A DNA stretch of 64,000 bases, taken from an uncultured Brachybacterium sp. (GTDB lineage: Bacteria > Actinomycetota > Actinomycetes > Actinomycetales > Dermabacteraceae). The stretch's first letter is position 1; the number at the start of each line of letters is the position of its first letter. The position numbers and the translations under genes were made by a program. The DNA lies in the NCBI RefSeq assembly GCF_947500705.1, contig NZ_CANMSY010000011.1, positions 62,001 to 126,000 of the forward strand, read 5' to 3'. Positions 54,968 to 63,675 of the stretch are shown here, in pieces. Below the pieces are notes generated by a model. It made no database searches, was not told the origin of the DNA, and saw nothing but the letters and a program-made list of their open reading frames with translations.

Positions 54968-55942
54968 ATGCCGTCTGAGCACCAGAACCCGTCCGGCGCC
55001 ACCGTCCCACCGCCGGTGCGCGATCGTGAGGACATCGATCCCCGCGGGAAGAAGCGCGACCGTTCCTGGCCCGCGATCCCGGAACCCCTGCCCTTCCCGG
55101 TGATCGACAACCACTGCCATCTCGATTTCGCCGACGGCGACGAGCAGCTCAGCGTAAGAGACCATGTCGCGCGCGCCGCGACCGTCGGCGTCGACGCGCA
55201 GATCACGATCGGCTCGGACCTCGAGGCCGTGCGCTGGACCGCGGCGCTGCTCGCCGCGGAGGACTGCCCGCCCACCCTGCGCGGCGGCGTCGCCGTGCAC
55301 CCCAACGAGGCGGTGCTCCATGCACGGGGCAGGGATCACCGTGGTCGTGAGCTGGTGGGGCTGGATGAGGCGATCTCCGAGGTGTCCGAGCTGCTGCGCG
55401 GCCCCGGAATGGTGGTCGTGGGGGAGACGGGACTGGACTGGTTCCGCACCTCCCGGGACGACGAGCGGGCCCGTACCGCCCAGATCGACGCGTTCCGCGC
55501 CCACATCGAGCTCGCCAAGGAACTCGATCTGCCGCTGCAGATCCATGACCGGGACGCCCATCGTGACGTGCTCGAGGTCCTCGAGGCCGACGGCGCCCCG
55601 GAGCGCACCGTCTTCCACTGCTTCTCCGGCGACGCCGAGTTCGCCCGCCTCTGCGTGGACCGCGGCTGGTTCCTCTCCTTCGCCGGGACCGTGACGTTCA
55701 GCAGCGCCGGCTCCCTGCGCGCGGCGCTCGCCGAGGTGGGGCTCGGCCAGGTCCTGGTCGAGACCGACGCGCCCTTCCTCACCCCGGCGCCGTACCGGGG
55801 CAGACCGAACTCCTCCTATCTGATCCCGCACACCATGGCGACCATCGCCGAGGTGACGGACACCGACCTGGAGCAGGCATGCCGTGCGATCCGCACCACC
55901 ACTCAGGACGTCTATCGATGGCCTCTGGAGGTGGCGGCATGA
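54968..55942 (+). CDS. tatD: TatD-family metal-dependent hydrolase
   Basis: A TIM-barrel nuclease/hydrolase of 324 residues; E. coli TatD is a 3'-5' exonuclease. Metal ligands: HxH in DNHCHLDF, Glu in VGETGLDWF, His in LQIHDRDAH and HCFSGD, and Asp in ETDAPFLTP. The first 45 residues are polar and not conserved. It overlaps rsmA by ATGA and heads the tatD-rsmA-ispE operon. rpfB, between tatD and rsmA in mycobacteria, is missing. Confidence 0.94.
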   Translation: MPSEHQNPSGATVPPPVRDREDIDPRGKKRDRSWPAIPEPLPFPVIDNHCHLDFADGDEQLSVRDHVARAATVGVDAQITIGSDLEAVRWTAALLAAEDCPPTLRGGVAVHPNEAVLHARGRDHRGRELVGLDEAISEVSELLRGPGMVVVGETGLDWFRTSRDDERARTAQIDAFRAHIELAKELDLPLQIHDRDAHRDVLEVLEADGAPERTVFHCFSGDAEFARLCVDRGWFLSFAGTVTFSSAGSLRAALAEVGLGQVLVETDAPFLTPAPYRGRPNSSYLIPHTMATIAEVTDTDLEQACRAIRTTTQDVYRWPLEVAA

Positions 55943-56847
55943 GCGGCGAGGACACACAGGGCGCGGGGCTCCTGCTCACCGCGCGCGACATCCGCGACCT
56001 CGCGGACGCGGCGGGGATCCGGCCCTCGAAGCAGCGCGGTCAGAACTTCGTGATGGATCCGAACACCGTGCGCACCATCGTCGGCCGAGCCCACGTGGAC
56101 CCGGGGCAGGCAGTGCTCGAGGTGGGGCCCGGACTGGGGTCGCTGACGCTCGGTCTGCTGGAGGCGGGGGCCGACGTGGTCGCGATCGAGCTCGATCGCG
56201 GCCTGGCTGAGCTGCTCCCGCTCACGCTGCGTGCCCGTGGCGTCGGAGAGGACCGCTTCCGGCTCGTCCACCACGATGCGCTGCAGGTGAGCGAGCTGCC
56301 TGCGCTTCCCCGCGCCGGGGAGCCGACCGCGCTGGTCGCCAACCTTCCCTATAACGTCGCCACCCCCATCCTGCTGACCATGCTCGAACGCTTCGACTCC
56401 CTCCGCACTGCTCTCGTGATGGTGCAGTCCGAGGTGGTGGACCGGCTCATCGCCGGCCCGGGCTCGCGCACCTATGGCGGCCCCAGCGTGAAGCTCGCCT
56501 GGTACGGCCGGGCCGTGCACGCGGGGAAGATCTCTCGGCAGATCTTCTGGCCGGTCCCCAACGTCGACTCGGCGCTCGTGGAGCTGGTCCGGCATGAGCG
56601 GCCGCTCGGCACCGCGGAAGAGCGCGAGGCCGTGTTCACGGTCATCGATGCGGCCTTCGCGCAGCGCCGCAAGACGCTCCGTGCTGCGCTCGCCGGCTGG
56701 GCGGGCTCCGCAGCGCGTGCGGAGCAGATCCTGCGCGCTGCCGGCATCGATCATGGCGCCCGCGGAGAGACCTTGGTGATCGAGCAGTTCCGGGCCGTCG
56801 CCCAGGCAGAGCGCGAGCTGGCTCGCTCCGAGGGGGAGACGCGCTGA
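55939..56847 (+). CDS. rsmA: 16S rRNA dimethyladenosine transferase RsmA (KsgA)
   Basis: Dimethylates A1518 and A1519 of 16S rRNA; loss gives kasugamycin resistance. The 302 residues show KQRGQNFVMDPNTV, SAM motif VLEVGPGLGSLT (about 56-67), acidic IELDRGL and the target-base motif NLPYNVATP (about 135). The C-terminal FAQRRKTLRAAL is present. ATG overlaps the tatD stop; TGATG overlap with ispE. Confidence 0.96.
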   Translation: MSGEDTQGAGLLLTARDIRDLADAAGIRPSKQRGQNFVMDPNTVRTIVGRAHVDPGQAVLEVGPGLGSLTLGLLEAGADVVAIELDRGLAELLPLTLRARGVGEDRFRLVHHDALQVSELPALPRAGEPTALVANLPYNVATPILLTMLERFDSLRTALVMVQSEVVDRLIAGPGSRTYGGPSVKLAWYGRAVHAGKISRQIFWPVPNVDSALVELVRHERPLGTAEEREAVFTVIDAAFAQRRKTLRAALAGWAGSAARAEQILRAAGIDHGARGETLVIEQFRAVAQAERELARSEGETR

Positions 56848-57791
56848 TGGCGCCCGCATCGAAGACACCGCCCCCACGGGACCGAGTGGTCGTCCGTGCC
56901 CCCGGGAAGATCAACCTGTCGCTCAAGGTCGGCGACATCGATGCACGCGGATATCACTCCCTGGCCACGGTGTTCCAGGCGGTGGACCTCTACGAGACGG
57001 TCACCGCGACCCGCGCGAGCACACTCAGCCTGGAGCTCACCTCGGAGGTTCCCGGCGAGCTCCCCCTGGATGGCAGCAACCTCGCCCTGCGCGCGGCTGA
57101 ACTGCTGCGTGAAGAATGCGGCGTCGAGTTCGGTGCAGCCCTGCACATCCATAAGCAAGTACCGATCGCCGGTGGCATGGGCGGCGGATCGGCTGACGCC
57201 GCGGCGACCCTGGTCGCGCTCGATCGCCTGTGGGGGACCGGCCTCGGCAGCGAGAGGCTGCGCGCGCTCGGCGCGAAGCTGGGGGCCGACGTCCCCTTCG
57301 CGATGCTCGGCCACACGGCGCTAGGGCGCGGCAACGGCACCGATCTGACCACCGTGCTCACCCATGGTGAGTGGACCTGGCTGCTCGCGATCCCCGGCGG
57401 GCATCTCTCCACCCCGGCGGTGTTCCGGAAGTTCGATGAGATCTCGCTGGCCACCGGACGCGCTCTGCCTGGGCAGCCGGATCGGGACGAGCGGCAGCTG
57501 CAGGCGCTCAGCGGCGCGAACCTCGAGCTGCTGGCGGACACCCTGCACAATGATCTGCAGGTCGCAGCCTTCGCCCTGCACCCGGGCCTGGAGCCGGTGG
57601 TGGAGGCCGCTGAGCGACTGGGGGCGCCGGCCGCGCTGGTCAGCGGCTCCGGGCCGACGATTGCGGTGCTGGTGGAGGACGAGGCGCAGGCCCGCTCCAT
57701 CTCTGCGGGGCTGATGCGCGCTGGGCTCGTCGAGAACTGCCTGGTGGCGCGAGGGTCAGCGCCCGGAGCGAGCGTGCTCGAGGAGAGCTGA
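56847..57791 (+). CDS. ispE: 4-diphosphocytidyl-2-C-methyl-D-erythritol kinase
   Basis: GHMP kinase of the non-mevalonate isoprenoid pathway. The 314 residues carry APGKINLSLKVG (substrate site, about 14-25), the ATP motif GGMGGGSADAAATL (about 110-123) and motif 3 VSGSGPTIAVLV near residue 270. It is the last gene of the tatD operon. The sequence beyond it is disturbed by a repeat and an insertion sequence. Confidence 0.95.
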   Translation: MAPASKTPPPRDRVVVRAPGKINLSLKVGDIDARGYHSLATVFQAVDLYETVTATRASTLSLELTSEVPGELPLDGSNLALRAAELLREECGVEFGAALHIHKQVPIAGGMGGGSADAAATLVALDRLWGTGLGSERLRALGAKLGADVPFAMLGHTALGRGNGTDLTTVLTHGEWTWLLAIPGGHLSTPAVFRKFDEISLATGRALPGQPDRDERQLQALSGANLELLADTLHNDLQVAAFALHPGLEPVVEAAERLGAPAALVSGSGPTIAVLVEDEAQARSISAGLMRAGLVENCLVARGSAPGASVLEES

Positions 57792-57880
57792 CGGCTGAGG
57801 GTCGGAGGCTCGCACCTTCGCGTCGGGGCGCCTCTCTGCCGAGGCGATGCGCGCTGATGATCACTGCTGGCAGCCCGAGC

Positions 57881-57932
57881 CTTCGTGTCCTGCCTTCGTG
57901 TCCCGTCTTCGTGTCCTGCCTTCGTGTCTTGC
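57881..57932. repeat. 13-bp tandem repeat, 4 units, after ispE
   Basis: CTTCGTGTCCTGC, CTTCGTGTCCCGT, CTTCGTGTCCTGC, CTTCGTGTCTTGC in direct succession. It lies about 90 bp after the ispE stop and 48 bp before the insertion-sequence target site. Same period as the luxS array, different sequence. Confidence 0.9.
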
Positions 57933-57979
57933 AGGTGGTCTCTCTCGGCAACCGTCGAGCGCAGCAGTGATGGGCGTCC

Positions 57980-57987
57980 GTGAATCC
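57980..57987. repeat. Target-site duplication, left copy
   Basis: GTGAATCC here and again at 59433-59440, directly abutting the two ends of the insertion sequence; 8 bp is the length expected for the ISL3 family. Confidence 0.93.
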
Positions 57988-58013
57988 GGCTCTTCGCGGT
58001 TCATGGTGAATGA
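57988..58013. repeat. Left terminal inverted repeat
   Basis: Begins GGCTCTTCGCGGTT; 23 of 26 positions match the complement of the right end. Confidence 0.92.
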
Positions 58014-58031
58014 CCCTGCTGTAGCGGGTAT

Positions 58032-59318
58032 TCACGCTACGGTTCTCGCGGCGCTGGTCAGCAGGATACGCATCCGGTAGTTCTCGGCGTTGCGGAAGCC
58101 GCGGCCAGTGCGTTTGATGTTCTTGATGCCGGTATTCGCGGCCTCGACTCGAGCGGTGGTCGCGCCGGTGACGATGAGGACCTCGATCGCGTCCCACCAG
58201 GTCACGACGGTGTCGTAGAGCTTGGTCGCCTCGGGCATATTCGCGATCTGCACGAAGTAGCCCATCCGCATCCGTTCCTCCCAGGCCTGAGCCAGGGTGT
58301 CGGTCGCCAATAGGCGGCGGAGCTGCTCCTTGATGCCCCAGGCGGCGGAGAGCTCGTCGGTGGGGTCATCGGTGCGGAACACCGTCTCCAACCGCTCCCA
58401 GGCCCGTGGAGTGAGGGTGTCAGCGCCGCGTAGCAACAGCATCCGGTGGGCCCAGGCCGGGTCGTCCTTGCGGCCGCGACGACCGCGATGGGTGCGGGCT
58501 AGGCGTTGACGGACGGTGGTGACCATATCGTTTCCGAGCTTGACGAGGTGGAACTTGTCGACCGAGACCGCAGCGCGGGGCAGGTAGGTCCGCAGTGCTT
58601 TGCGGAACGCGGCCGAGGGATCGATGGCGACGATCTCGATCCGCTCCCGCCAGAGCTCGGAGCGCTGGGCGAGCCAGTCGCCGACGGCGGTGGAGTCCCG
58701 GCCGTCGACGATACCGAGGACCTGCCCGGTGGAGAGGTCGACCAGGGTCGTCATCCATGGCTCGAACCGTCTCCAGGCACCGTCGTCGGTGCGGAACCAG
58801 CGCACCGACCGGTAGCGGTGCTCATCGATGCCCAGGCGCGTCACTGACACGTCCTCGGCGGTGGGCAGGACCACGGCGGCAGCCGCCAGCGCGGCCTGGA
58901 CCAGCCACCACGAGACGCCATGGGTCCGGGCGACTTCCGAGGCTGCCCGGCCAGAGGTGATCACCGCGGAGACGATCTGGTTTCGCAGCCGGGTCGTTGA
59001 GCGCGCGCGGTGCGGGACCTGGTCGGTGGCTTCCCAGAACGTGCGCCGGGCGCAGGCCGGCTCGAGGCAGAACCAGCGTCGCTTGGCCCACACCACCGCC
59101 ATCGCCCCGGCCACGGGGACGTCCCGGACGTGCTGGGACCGGCGGGAGTGGACCTTGGACGCGAGCACTCCGCACGACGGACATCCGGGCGGGACGGTCG
59201 AGGCGATCACCACTCGACGGCCTCCGTCGGGCAGGTCGATCGCGTCGACGACGTGGTAGTCGGGCAGGTTGAAGATCGTGCTCGCAGCATCTCGCTGCGA
59301 ACCAGTATTCTCGTGCAC
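58032..59318 (-). CDS. ISL3-family transposase
   Basis: A DDE transposase of 428 residues. Zinc-finger-like N-terminus (CPSCG about 46, CLEPAC about 84), HTH-like region (GRAASEVARTHGVSWWLV), and the catalytic acids in RLGIDEHRYRSV, VAIDPSAAFRKAL and the final Glu in RVEAANTGIKNIKRTGRGF. GTG start at 59318. The frame is intact, so the element may be active. Confidence 0.95.
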   Translation of the reverse strand: MHENTGSQRDAASTIFNLPDYHVVDAIDLPDGGRRVVIASTVPPGCPSCGVLASKVHSRRSQHVRDVPVAGAMAVVWAKRRWFCLEPACARRTFWEATDQVPHRARSTTRLRNQIVSAVITSGRAASEVARTHGVSWWLVQAALAAAAVVLPTAEDVSVTRLGIDEHRYRSVRWFRTDDGAWRRFEPWMTTLVDLSTGQVLGIVDGRDSTAVGDWLAQRSELWRERIEIVAIDPSAAFRKALRTYLPRAAVSVDKFHLVKLGNDMVTTVRQRLARTHRGRRGRKDDPAWAHRMLLLRGADTLTPRAWERLETVFRTDDPTDELSAAWGIKEQLRRLLATDTLAQAWEERMRMGYFVQIANMPEATKLYDTVVTWWDAIEVLIVTGATTARVEAANTGIKNIKRTGRGFRNAENYRMRILLTSAARTVA

Positions 59319-59406
59319 AGGCTCGTGGTCCTCTGGAATGTGGATGTCTAGACAACACCCATCACAGCAGGACCACGGGCCGTTCTACGCCAGCGACGCG
59401 ACGCTC

Positions 59407-59432
59407 TCCTTCACCACCAACCGCGAAGAGCC
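59407..59432. repeat. Right terminal inverted repeat
   Basis: Ends AACCGCGAAGAGCC, the complement of the left end; followed at once by the second GTGAATCC (59433-59440). Confidence 0.92.
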
Positions 59433-59440
59433 GTGAATCC

Positions 59441-59822
59441 ACGGTGCGATGAGCTGACGTGGATGATGACTGTCATACCGATGGTGAATAAGAAGGTTGC
59501 GAGGACCTCTCAAGGTTATCGCATGAGTGCGAAACAATTCCTGTGACATTGTCGATGAGCAATGCAGGAAGAAGAAGTGCGCGGGGTTTCCTGCGTATTC
59601 GTCGTCCAGCAGGAGTCTACATGCACGATCTGTCCACCTGCCTGAATGGCCGGACCGGCCGCCCCGCAGACCGCCTGCGGGCGTCGCATGGTCGTTGATC
59701 CCGGGCGTCTTCGCTGCCGTGACGGTTCCTCCCCACCTCGAGTTATCCACAATTTAAAATTACTCGTAAGTAGGGTTTGTTCACATCTTCTCTTCGTCGA
59801 ATGGATGTGCGAAAATAGGGTC
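59441..59822. other. AT-richer gap between the insertion sequence and the HNH gene
   Basis: These 382 bp are clearly lower in GC than the rest of the window, most so at 59740-59775. They hold a perfect 9-mer DnaA-box match (TTATCCACA, 59743-59751) and two TAGGGT hexamers (59771-59776 and 59816-59821), either of which could be a -10 for the following gene. The open frames here have no family similarity. Confidence 0.5.
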
Positions 59823-61580
59823 ATGGTAGATTCGTCGCGCAGTGATGATGCAGAATTCCCGGAGGCCGATCGCGGAGCCTCTGGTGATGCGTCGTGCCGT
59901 GCGGGCTCGGGCTCGGGCTCGGGTGCGGGCTCGATGGCTGCGGTGCCGAGGTCAGTGCCGGCACGCGCTCGGCGGCGCAGCACGCTCCCGATCTCCGCCA
60001 ACGACGAAGAGCTGTGGATCGGCGAGACCGACCTCGTTGCGGCGCGTTCCGTGCTCGCAGAGATCGGCGCGGACGGTTCGATCGCCCTGGAGAAGCTGAC
60101 TGCGTCCGAGACGATCTCGCTGCTGGCCCGCGTCCACGATCTGACCGGGGCGATCGCAGCGGTGCAGGCACGGGCACTGGTCCACCTGGAACAGGCGGTC
60201 AAGGACGACTCCCTGCGCCGTGAGGAGACACCGAAGCAGGCAGTCAAGATCGCACGCTCGGAGGCATCGAAGGCACTCAAGCAGTCGAAATCCTGCGCCG
60301 GTCAGTCGATGTCCTCGTCCCGCCGCCTGGTCCAGTCCATGCCCGGCATGCTCAATGCGCTCGCACGGGGTCGGATCGTCTCCGCTTCGGCGCACAGGGT
60401 GGGCCGAACGATGGGCCCGGCAACCCCCGAGCAGCGCAGCCAGGTCGACGCGATCCTCACCGCTCACCTGCCCTACCTCGAGGACTGTGGCGCAGAGGAA
60501 CTGGCCGGCGAAGCAGCCAAGGTCCTGCACGGATTGGACCCTCATGGTGCCGCCGAGCGCCACCGCACCGCGAAGCGGGACCGCAACGTCACCGTGCGTC
60601 GCGGCGAGCACGGCATGTGCACCGTCACCGCGCATCTGCCGGCGCTGGACGGTGCCCGGATCCGCAAAGGGCTCTCGGTGGCTGCGGAGAAGGCCCGCGC
60701 CCACGGCGACCGCCGCGGCCATCAGCAGATCATGGCGGACATCTTCGCCGATACCCTGATCGGCCGTGGAGAAGGTATCGACCCCTCCACGCTGGAGATC
60801 GCCGTCATCATCACGGACCGCTCCCTGCTCGCACCCGAGCACGCCGACGCCGCCACCATCGAGGGCTACGGCCCGGTGCCCTACGAACATATTCGTCAGG
60901 AGATGCTCGACGCCGTGACTTCTGCCGAGGACCCAGATCTCGCCATGACTCTGCGGAAGCTCTACGTCGCGCCGGAGGACGGGCAGCTCGTCGCGGTCGA
61001 ATCCCTCTCCCGGGAGTTCCCGGCATCGCTCGCCCGATTCCTCCGACTGGCGCATCAGACCTGCCGGGCTCCGTACTGCGACGCGAACATCCGCCAGAAC
61101 GATCACATCGTCCCCTGGTCACAGGGAGGCCCCACCTCGCTGCGCAATGGCAACGGCGTGTGCGTCGGCGACAACCAGAAGGAGGAATCCGGCGAGAGCG
61201 CCCGAGTCATCACCGACGAGGACGGCACGAGGCGCACCGTGGAGTGGACGAGCCGCTACGGGCAGAAAGTACGACGCCGAGGAATCAACTTCGACCCGCT
61301 CGGCACCGGGCTCAAGCTCCTGGCCCAGTCAGCAGGACAGTCTGTTCCAGTGCCCGAGGGTGAGGCGCCCGAGGCAGATATGGCCGCTGCAGATCAGGGT
61401 CCCCCGGAAGAGCCGAACGCCTCTTTCCATCGCGCCTTCGATCGGGTCGAGCGGCGGGCACTCGACCTCACGGATCCGCACCCGAGATTCCGAGATGCCC
61501 GACGCAATCGACACTGGCTCCTCCAGGGACGCACCGACTACATCTTCACTCCGCACCTGGACATCATCGACAGCCAGTAG
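59823..61580 (+). CDS. DUF222 / HNH endonuclease-signature protein (13E12-type)
   Basis: A protein of 585 residues: a Gly/Ser/Ala-rich N-terminal 50, a helical DUF222 domain (about 75-340) and an HNH motif near 410-445 (CRAPYCDANIRQNDHIVPWS, then NGNGVC), with Cys pairs for metal. Family members resemble the mycobacterial 13E12 repeat proteins, present in several near-identical copies per genome and often at variable loci; nuclease activity is assumed from HNH only. Start at 59823 is taken; ATG at 59805 in frame is possible. The C-terminal 120 residues are variable. Confidence 0.82.
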   Translation: MVDSSRSDDAEFPEADRGASGDASCRAGSGSGSGAGSMAAVPRSVPARARRRSTLPISANDEELWIGETDLVAARSVLAEIGADGSIALEKLTASETISLLARVHDLTGAIAAVQARALVHLEQAVKDDSLRREETPKQAVKIARSEASKALKQSKSCAGQSMSSSRRLVQSMPGMLNALARGRIVSASAHRVGRTMGPATPEQRSQVDAILTAHLPYLEDCGAEELAGEAAKVLHGLDPHGAAERHRTAKRDRNVTVRRGEHGMCTVTAHLPALDGARIRKGLSVAAEKARAHGDRRGHQQIMADIFADTLIGRGEGIDPSTLEIAVIITDRSLLAPEHADAATIEGYGPVPYEHIRQEMLDAVTSAEDPDLAMTLRKLYVAPEDGQLVAVESLSREFPASLARFLRLAHQTCRAPYCDANIRQNDHIVPWSQGGPTSLRNGNGVCVGDNQKEESGESARVITDEDGTRRTVEWTSRYGQKVRRRGINFDPLGTGLKLLAQSAGQSVPVPEGEAPEADMAAADQGPPEEPNASFHRAFDRVERRALDLTDPHPRFRDARRNRHWLLQGRTDYIFTPHLDIIDSQ

Positions 61581-61631
61581 CGCTCGGAGCACGGACTGTC
61601 CTCGCTCGAGCAGCTCAGCCCGCTCATCGGC

Positions 61632-63545
61632 TCACCCGAGCAGTTCGGACAGCTCCAGCCAGCGCTCCTCGAGCTCCTCGATCTCTGCCTCGACGGCGCG
61701 CAGCTCGTCGGTGATCTTCTGCAGTCCCACATAGTCGGACTGGTCATGTGCCGCGAGTGCGGAATGCAGCGACGCCGTCTGCTTGTCGAGCTTCTTCATC
61801 CTTCGCTCGATCGCGCCGAGCTCCTTCTGCGCCGTGTGGGCCTGAGCCCCCGACACATTCGATGTGGACCCGGCTGCGCCGCCCCCTGTACCAGCGTCGC
61901 CCCCTGTACCAGCAGAGCCACCCGCGGAACCCGATCCTGCAGACTTCGACTCTGCAGACTTCGACCCTGCAGACTTCGACCCTGCGGTACGTCCCGCTGC
62001 TCCGGAGGCAGAGGAGGACGCGCCGGTCGTCGCCTCCTGTGGACCTTCGGCTCGCAGCGAGAGGTACTGCTCGACGCCACCGGGCACATGCCGCACGGCA
62101 CCATCGAGCACGGCGTACTGGATATCGGTGACCCGCTCCAGCAGGTAGCGGTCGTGGGAGACCACGATCAGCGGCCCGGGCCAGGTGTCCAGCAGATCCT
62201 CCATGGCCGCGAGCATGTCGGTGTCCATGTCGTTCGTCGGCTCATCGAGCACCAGCACATTGGGCTCCTCGAGCAGGGTGAACAGCAGGTTCAGCCGCCG
62301 CTGCTGCCCACCGGACAGCGCTCCCACACGAACCTTCTGGTGTGCCGTCGTGAATCCGAGACGCTCCAACAGCTGTCCGGGGGAGACCTCGTCCTTCCCG
62401 GCCCGGAAGGTGGTGCGGTACTTCGCCACCACGTCGCTGACCCTGGAGTCCAGATGCTCCTCGAGACCCTCGAGCCGCTGCGACACCTGACGGACGGTGA
62501 CCGTCTTGCCCCGTTTGACCCGGCCTGCCTGCGGCTCGAGATCCCCGGTGATCAGCGCGAGCAGCGTCGACTTGCCTGCCCCGTTGGGGCCCAGCACACC
62601 GATGCGGTCCGCGGGCCCGATATGCAGGGTGACGTCGCGCAACACGGTGAGATCGCCGTAGCCGGCATCGACGTCGAGCACGTCGATCACGTCGCGACCC
62701 AGCCGCGAGGTCGCCAGCTGCGTCAGCTCGACGGCGTCGCGCACCGGGGGCTCCCCGGCGATCAGCTCATTGGCGGCATCGATGCGGAACTTCGGCTTCG
62801 CGGTCCGGGCGGGTGCACCCCGGCGCAGCCAGGCCAGCTCCTTGCGCATCAGGTTCTGCCGCTTCGACTCGATGGTCGCCGCCTGCCGGTCCCGCTCGAC
62901 CCGCTGCAGCACGTACGCCGCATATCCGCCCTCGAAGGGCTCGACGAGCCCGTCGTGCACCTCCCACATCCGGGTGCAAACCGCATCGAGGAACCAGCGG
63001 TCGTGCGTGATCACGACGAGCCCGCCGTCCTTCGGACTCCAGCGTCGGCGCAGATGCTCTGCGAGCCAGGAGATGCCTTCGACGTCGAGATGGTTGGTGG
63101 GCTCGTCGAGGAGGAGCACCTCCCAATCGCCCACGAGCAGCTCGGCCAGGTGGACCCGCCGCAGCTGGCCGCCGGAGAGATCGGTCAGCGGTGCATCCAG
63201 GTCGATGCCGCCGAGCAGCCCGTCCAGCACGTCGCGGATCCGCGGATCCGAGGCCCACTCATACTCCGGACGATCCCCGAGCACCCGCTCGTGCACGCTG
63301 GTCTCGGCCGTCGCCTCGTCCTGCTGGCTCAGCACCCCGACACGGACTCCGCCGCGCACGGTGACCCGGCCCTCGTCGGGCTCCGTGAATCGTGCCAGCA
63401 GACGAAGCAGGGTGGACTTGCCGTCGCCGTTGCGCCCCACCACCCCGATGCGGTCGCCCTCGTCGATCCCGACGGTGATGTCATCGAGCAGCACGCGGTC
63501 GGGCAGCGCGACGTGCAGGGATTGGGTGCCGAGCAGATGAGCCAT
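61632..63545 (-). CDS. ABC-F family ATPase
   Basis: A soluble twin-ATPase of 637 residues without TM segments, of the kind that acts on the ribosome (translation factor or antibiotic protection). Two cassettes: Walker A GRNGDGKST and GPNGAGKST, signatures LSGGQLRRVH and LSGGQQRRLN, Walker B VLLLDEPTNHLD and VLVLDEPTNDMD. The second cassette has NDMD where NHLD is commoner. A Ser/Gly/Ala-rich linker (about 505-565) built from GSKSA repeats leads to a C-terminal coiled coil. This tail arrangement is Uup-like. Confidence 0.93.
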   Translation of the reverse strand: MAHLLGTQSLHVALPDRVLLDDITVGIDEGDRIGVVGRNGDGKSTLLRLLARFTEPDEGRVTVRGGVRVGVLSQQDEATAETSVHERVLGDRPEYEWASDPRIRDVLDGLLGGIDLDAPLTDLSGGQLRRVHLAELLVGDWEVLLLDEPTNHLDVEGISWLAEHLRRRWSPKDGGLVVITHDRWFLDAVCTRMWEVHDGLVEPFEGGYAAYVLQRVERDRQAATIESKRQNLMRKELAWLRRGAPARTAKPKFRIDAANELIAGEPPVRDAVELTQLATSRLGRDVIDVLDVDAGYGDLTVLRDVTLHIGPADRIGVLGPNGAGKSTLLALITGDLEPQAGRVKRGKTVTVRQVSQRLEGLEEHLDSRVSDVVAKYRTTFRAGKDEVSPGQLLERLGFTTAHQKVRVGALSGGQQRRLNLLFTLLEEPNVLVLDEPTNDMDTDMLAAMEDLLDTWPGPLIVVSHDRYLLERVTDIQYAVLDGAVRHVPGGVEQYLSLRAEGPQEATTGASSSASGAAGRTAGSKSAGSKSAESKSAGSGSAGGSAGTGGDAGTGGGAAGSTSNVSGAQAHTAQKELGAIERRMKKLDKQTASLHSALAAHDQSDYVGLQKITDELRAVEAEIEELEERWLELSELLG

Positions 63546-63675
63546 GCGATGGGGTCCTCAAGGGTTGTGGTCGTGACGAATGTCGTGGGGCGGGGCGAGC
63601 GTTCAGACGCTCCTCCCCGCTGATCGTGTCGGGTCGCCGCGGGACGGTGGCCGCGGGTCTCACGCCGACGAGCCT

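Larger units (their letters stand above)
57988..59432. mobile_element. ISL3-family insertion sequence, 1445 bp, complete
   Basis: Bounded by imperfect terminal inverted repeats and by 8-bp direct repeats, with one intact transposase gene on the minus strand filling most of it. Outside the duplication the host sequence reads straight across, so the insertion is simple and probably recent. It falls in non-coding sequence between ispE and the DUF222 gene. Confidence 0.95.

Noticed and set aside
59385-59750. Minus-strand frame of 121 codons next to the insertion sequence
   Set aside because: It begins in host sequence and ends inside the inserted element, so it did not exist before the insertion, and it shows no similarity.
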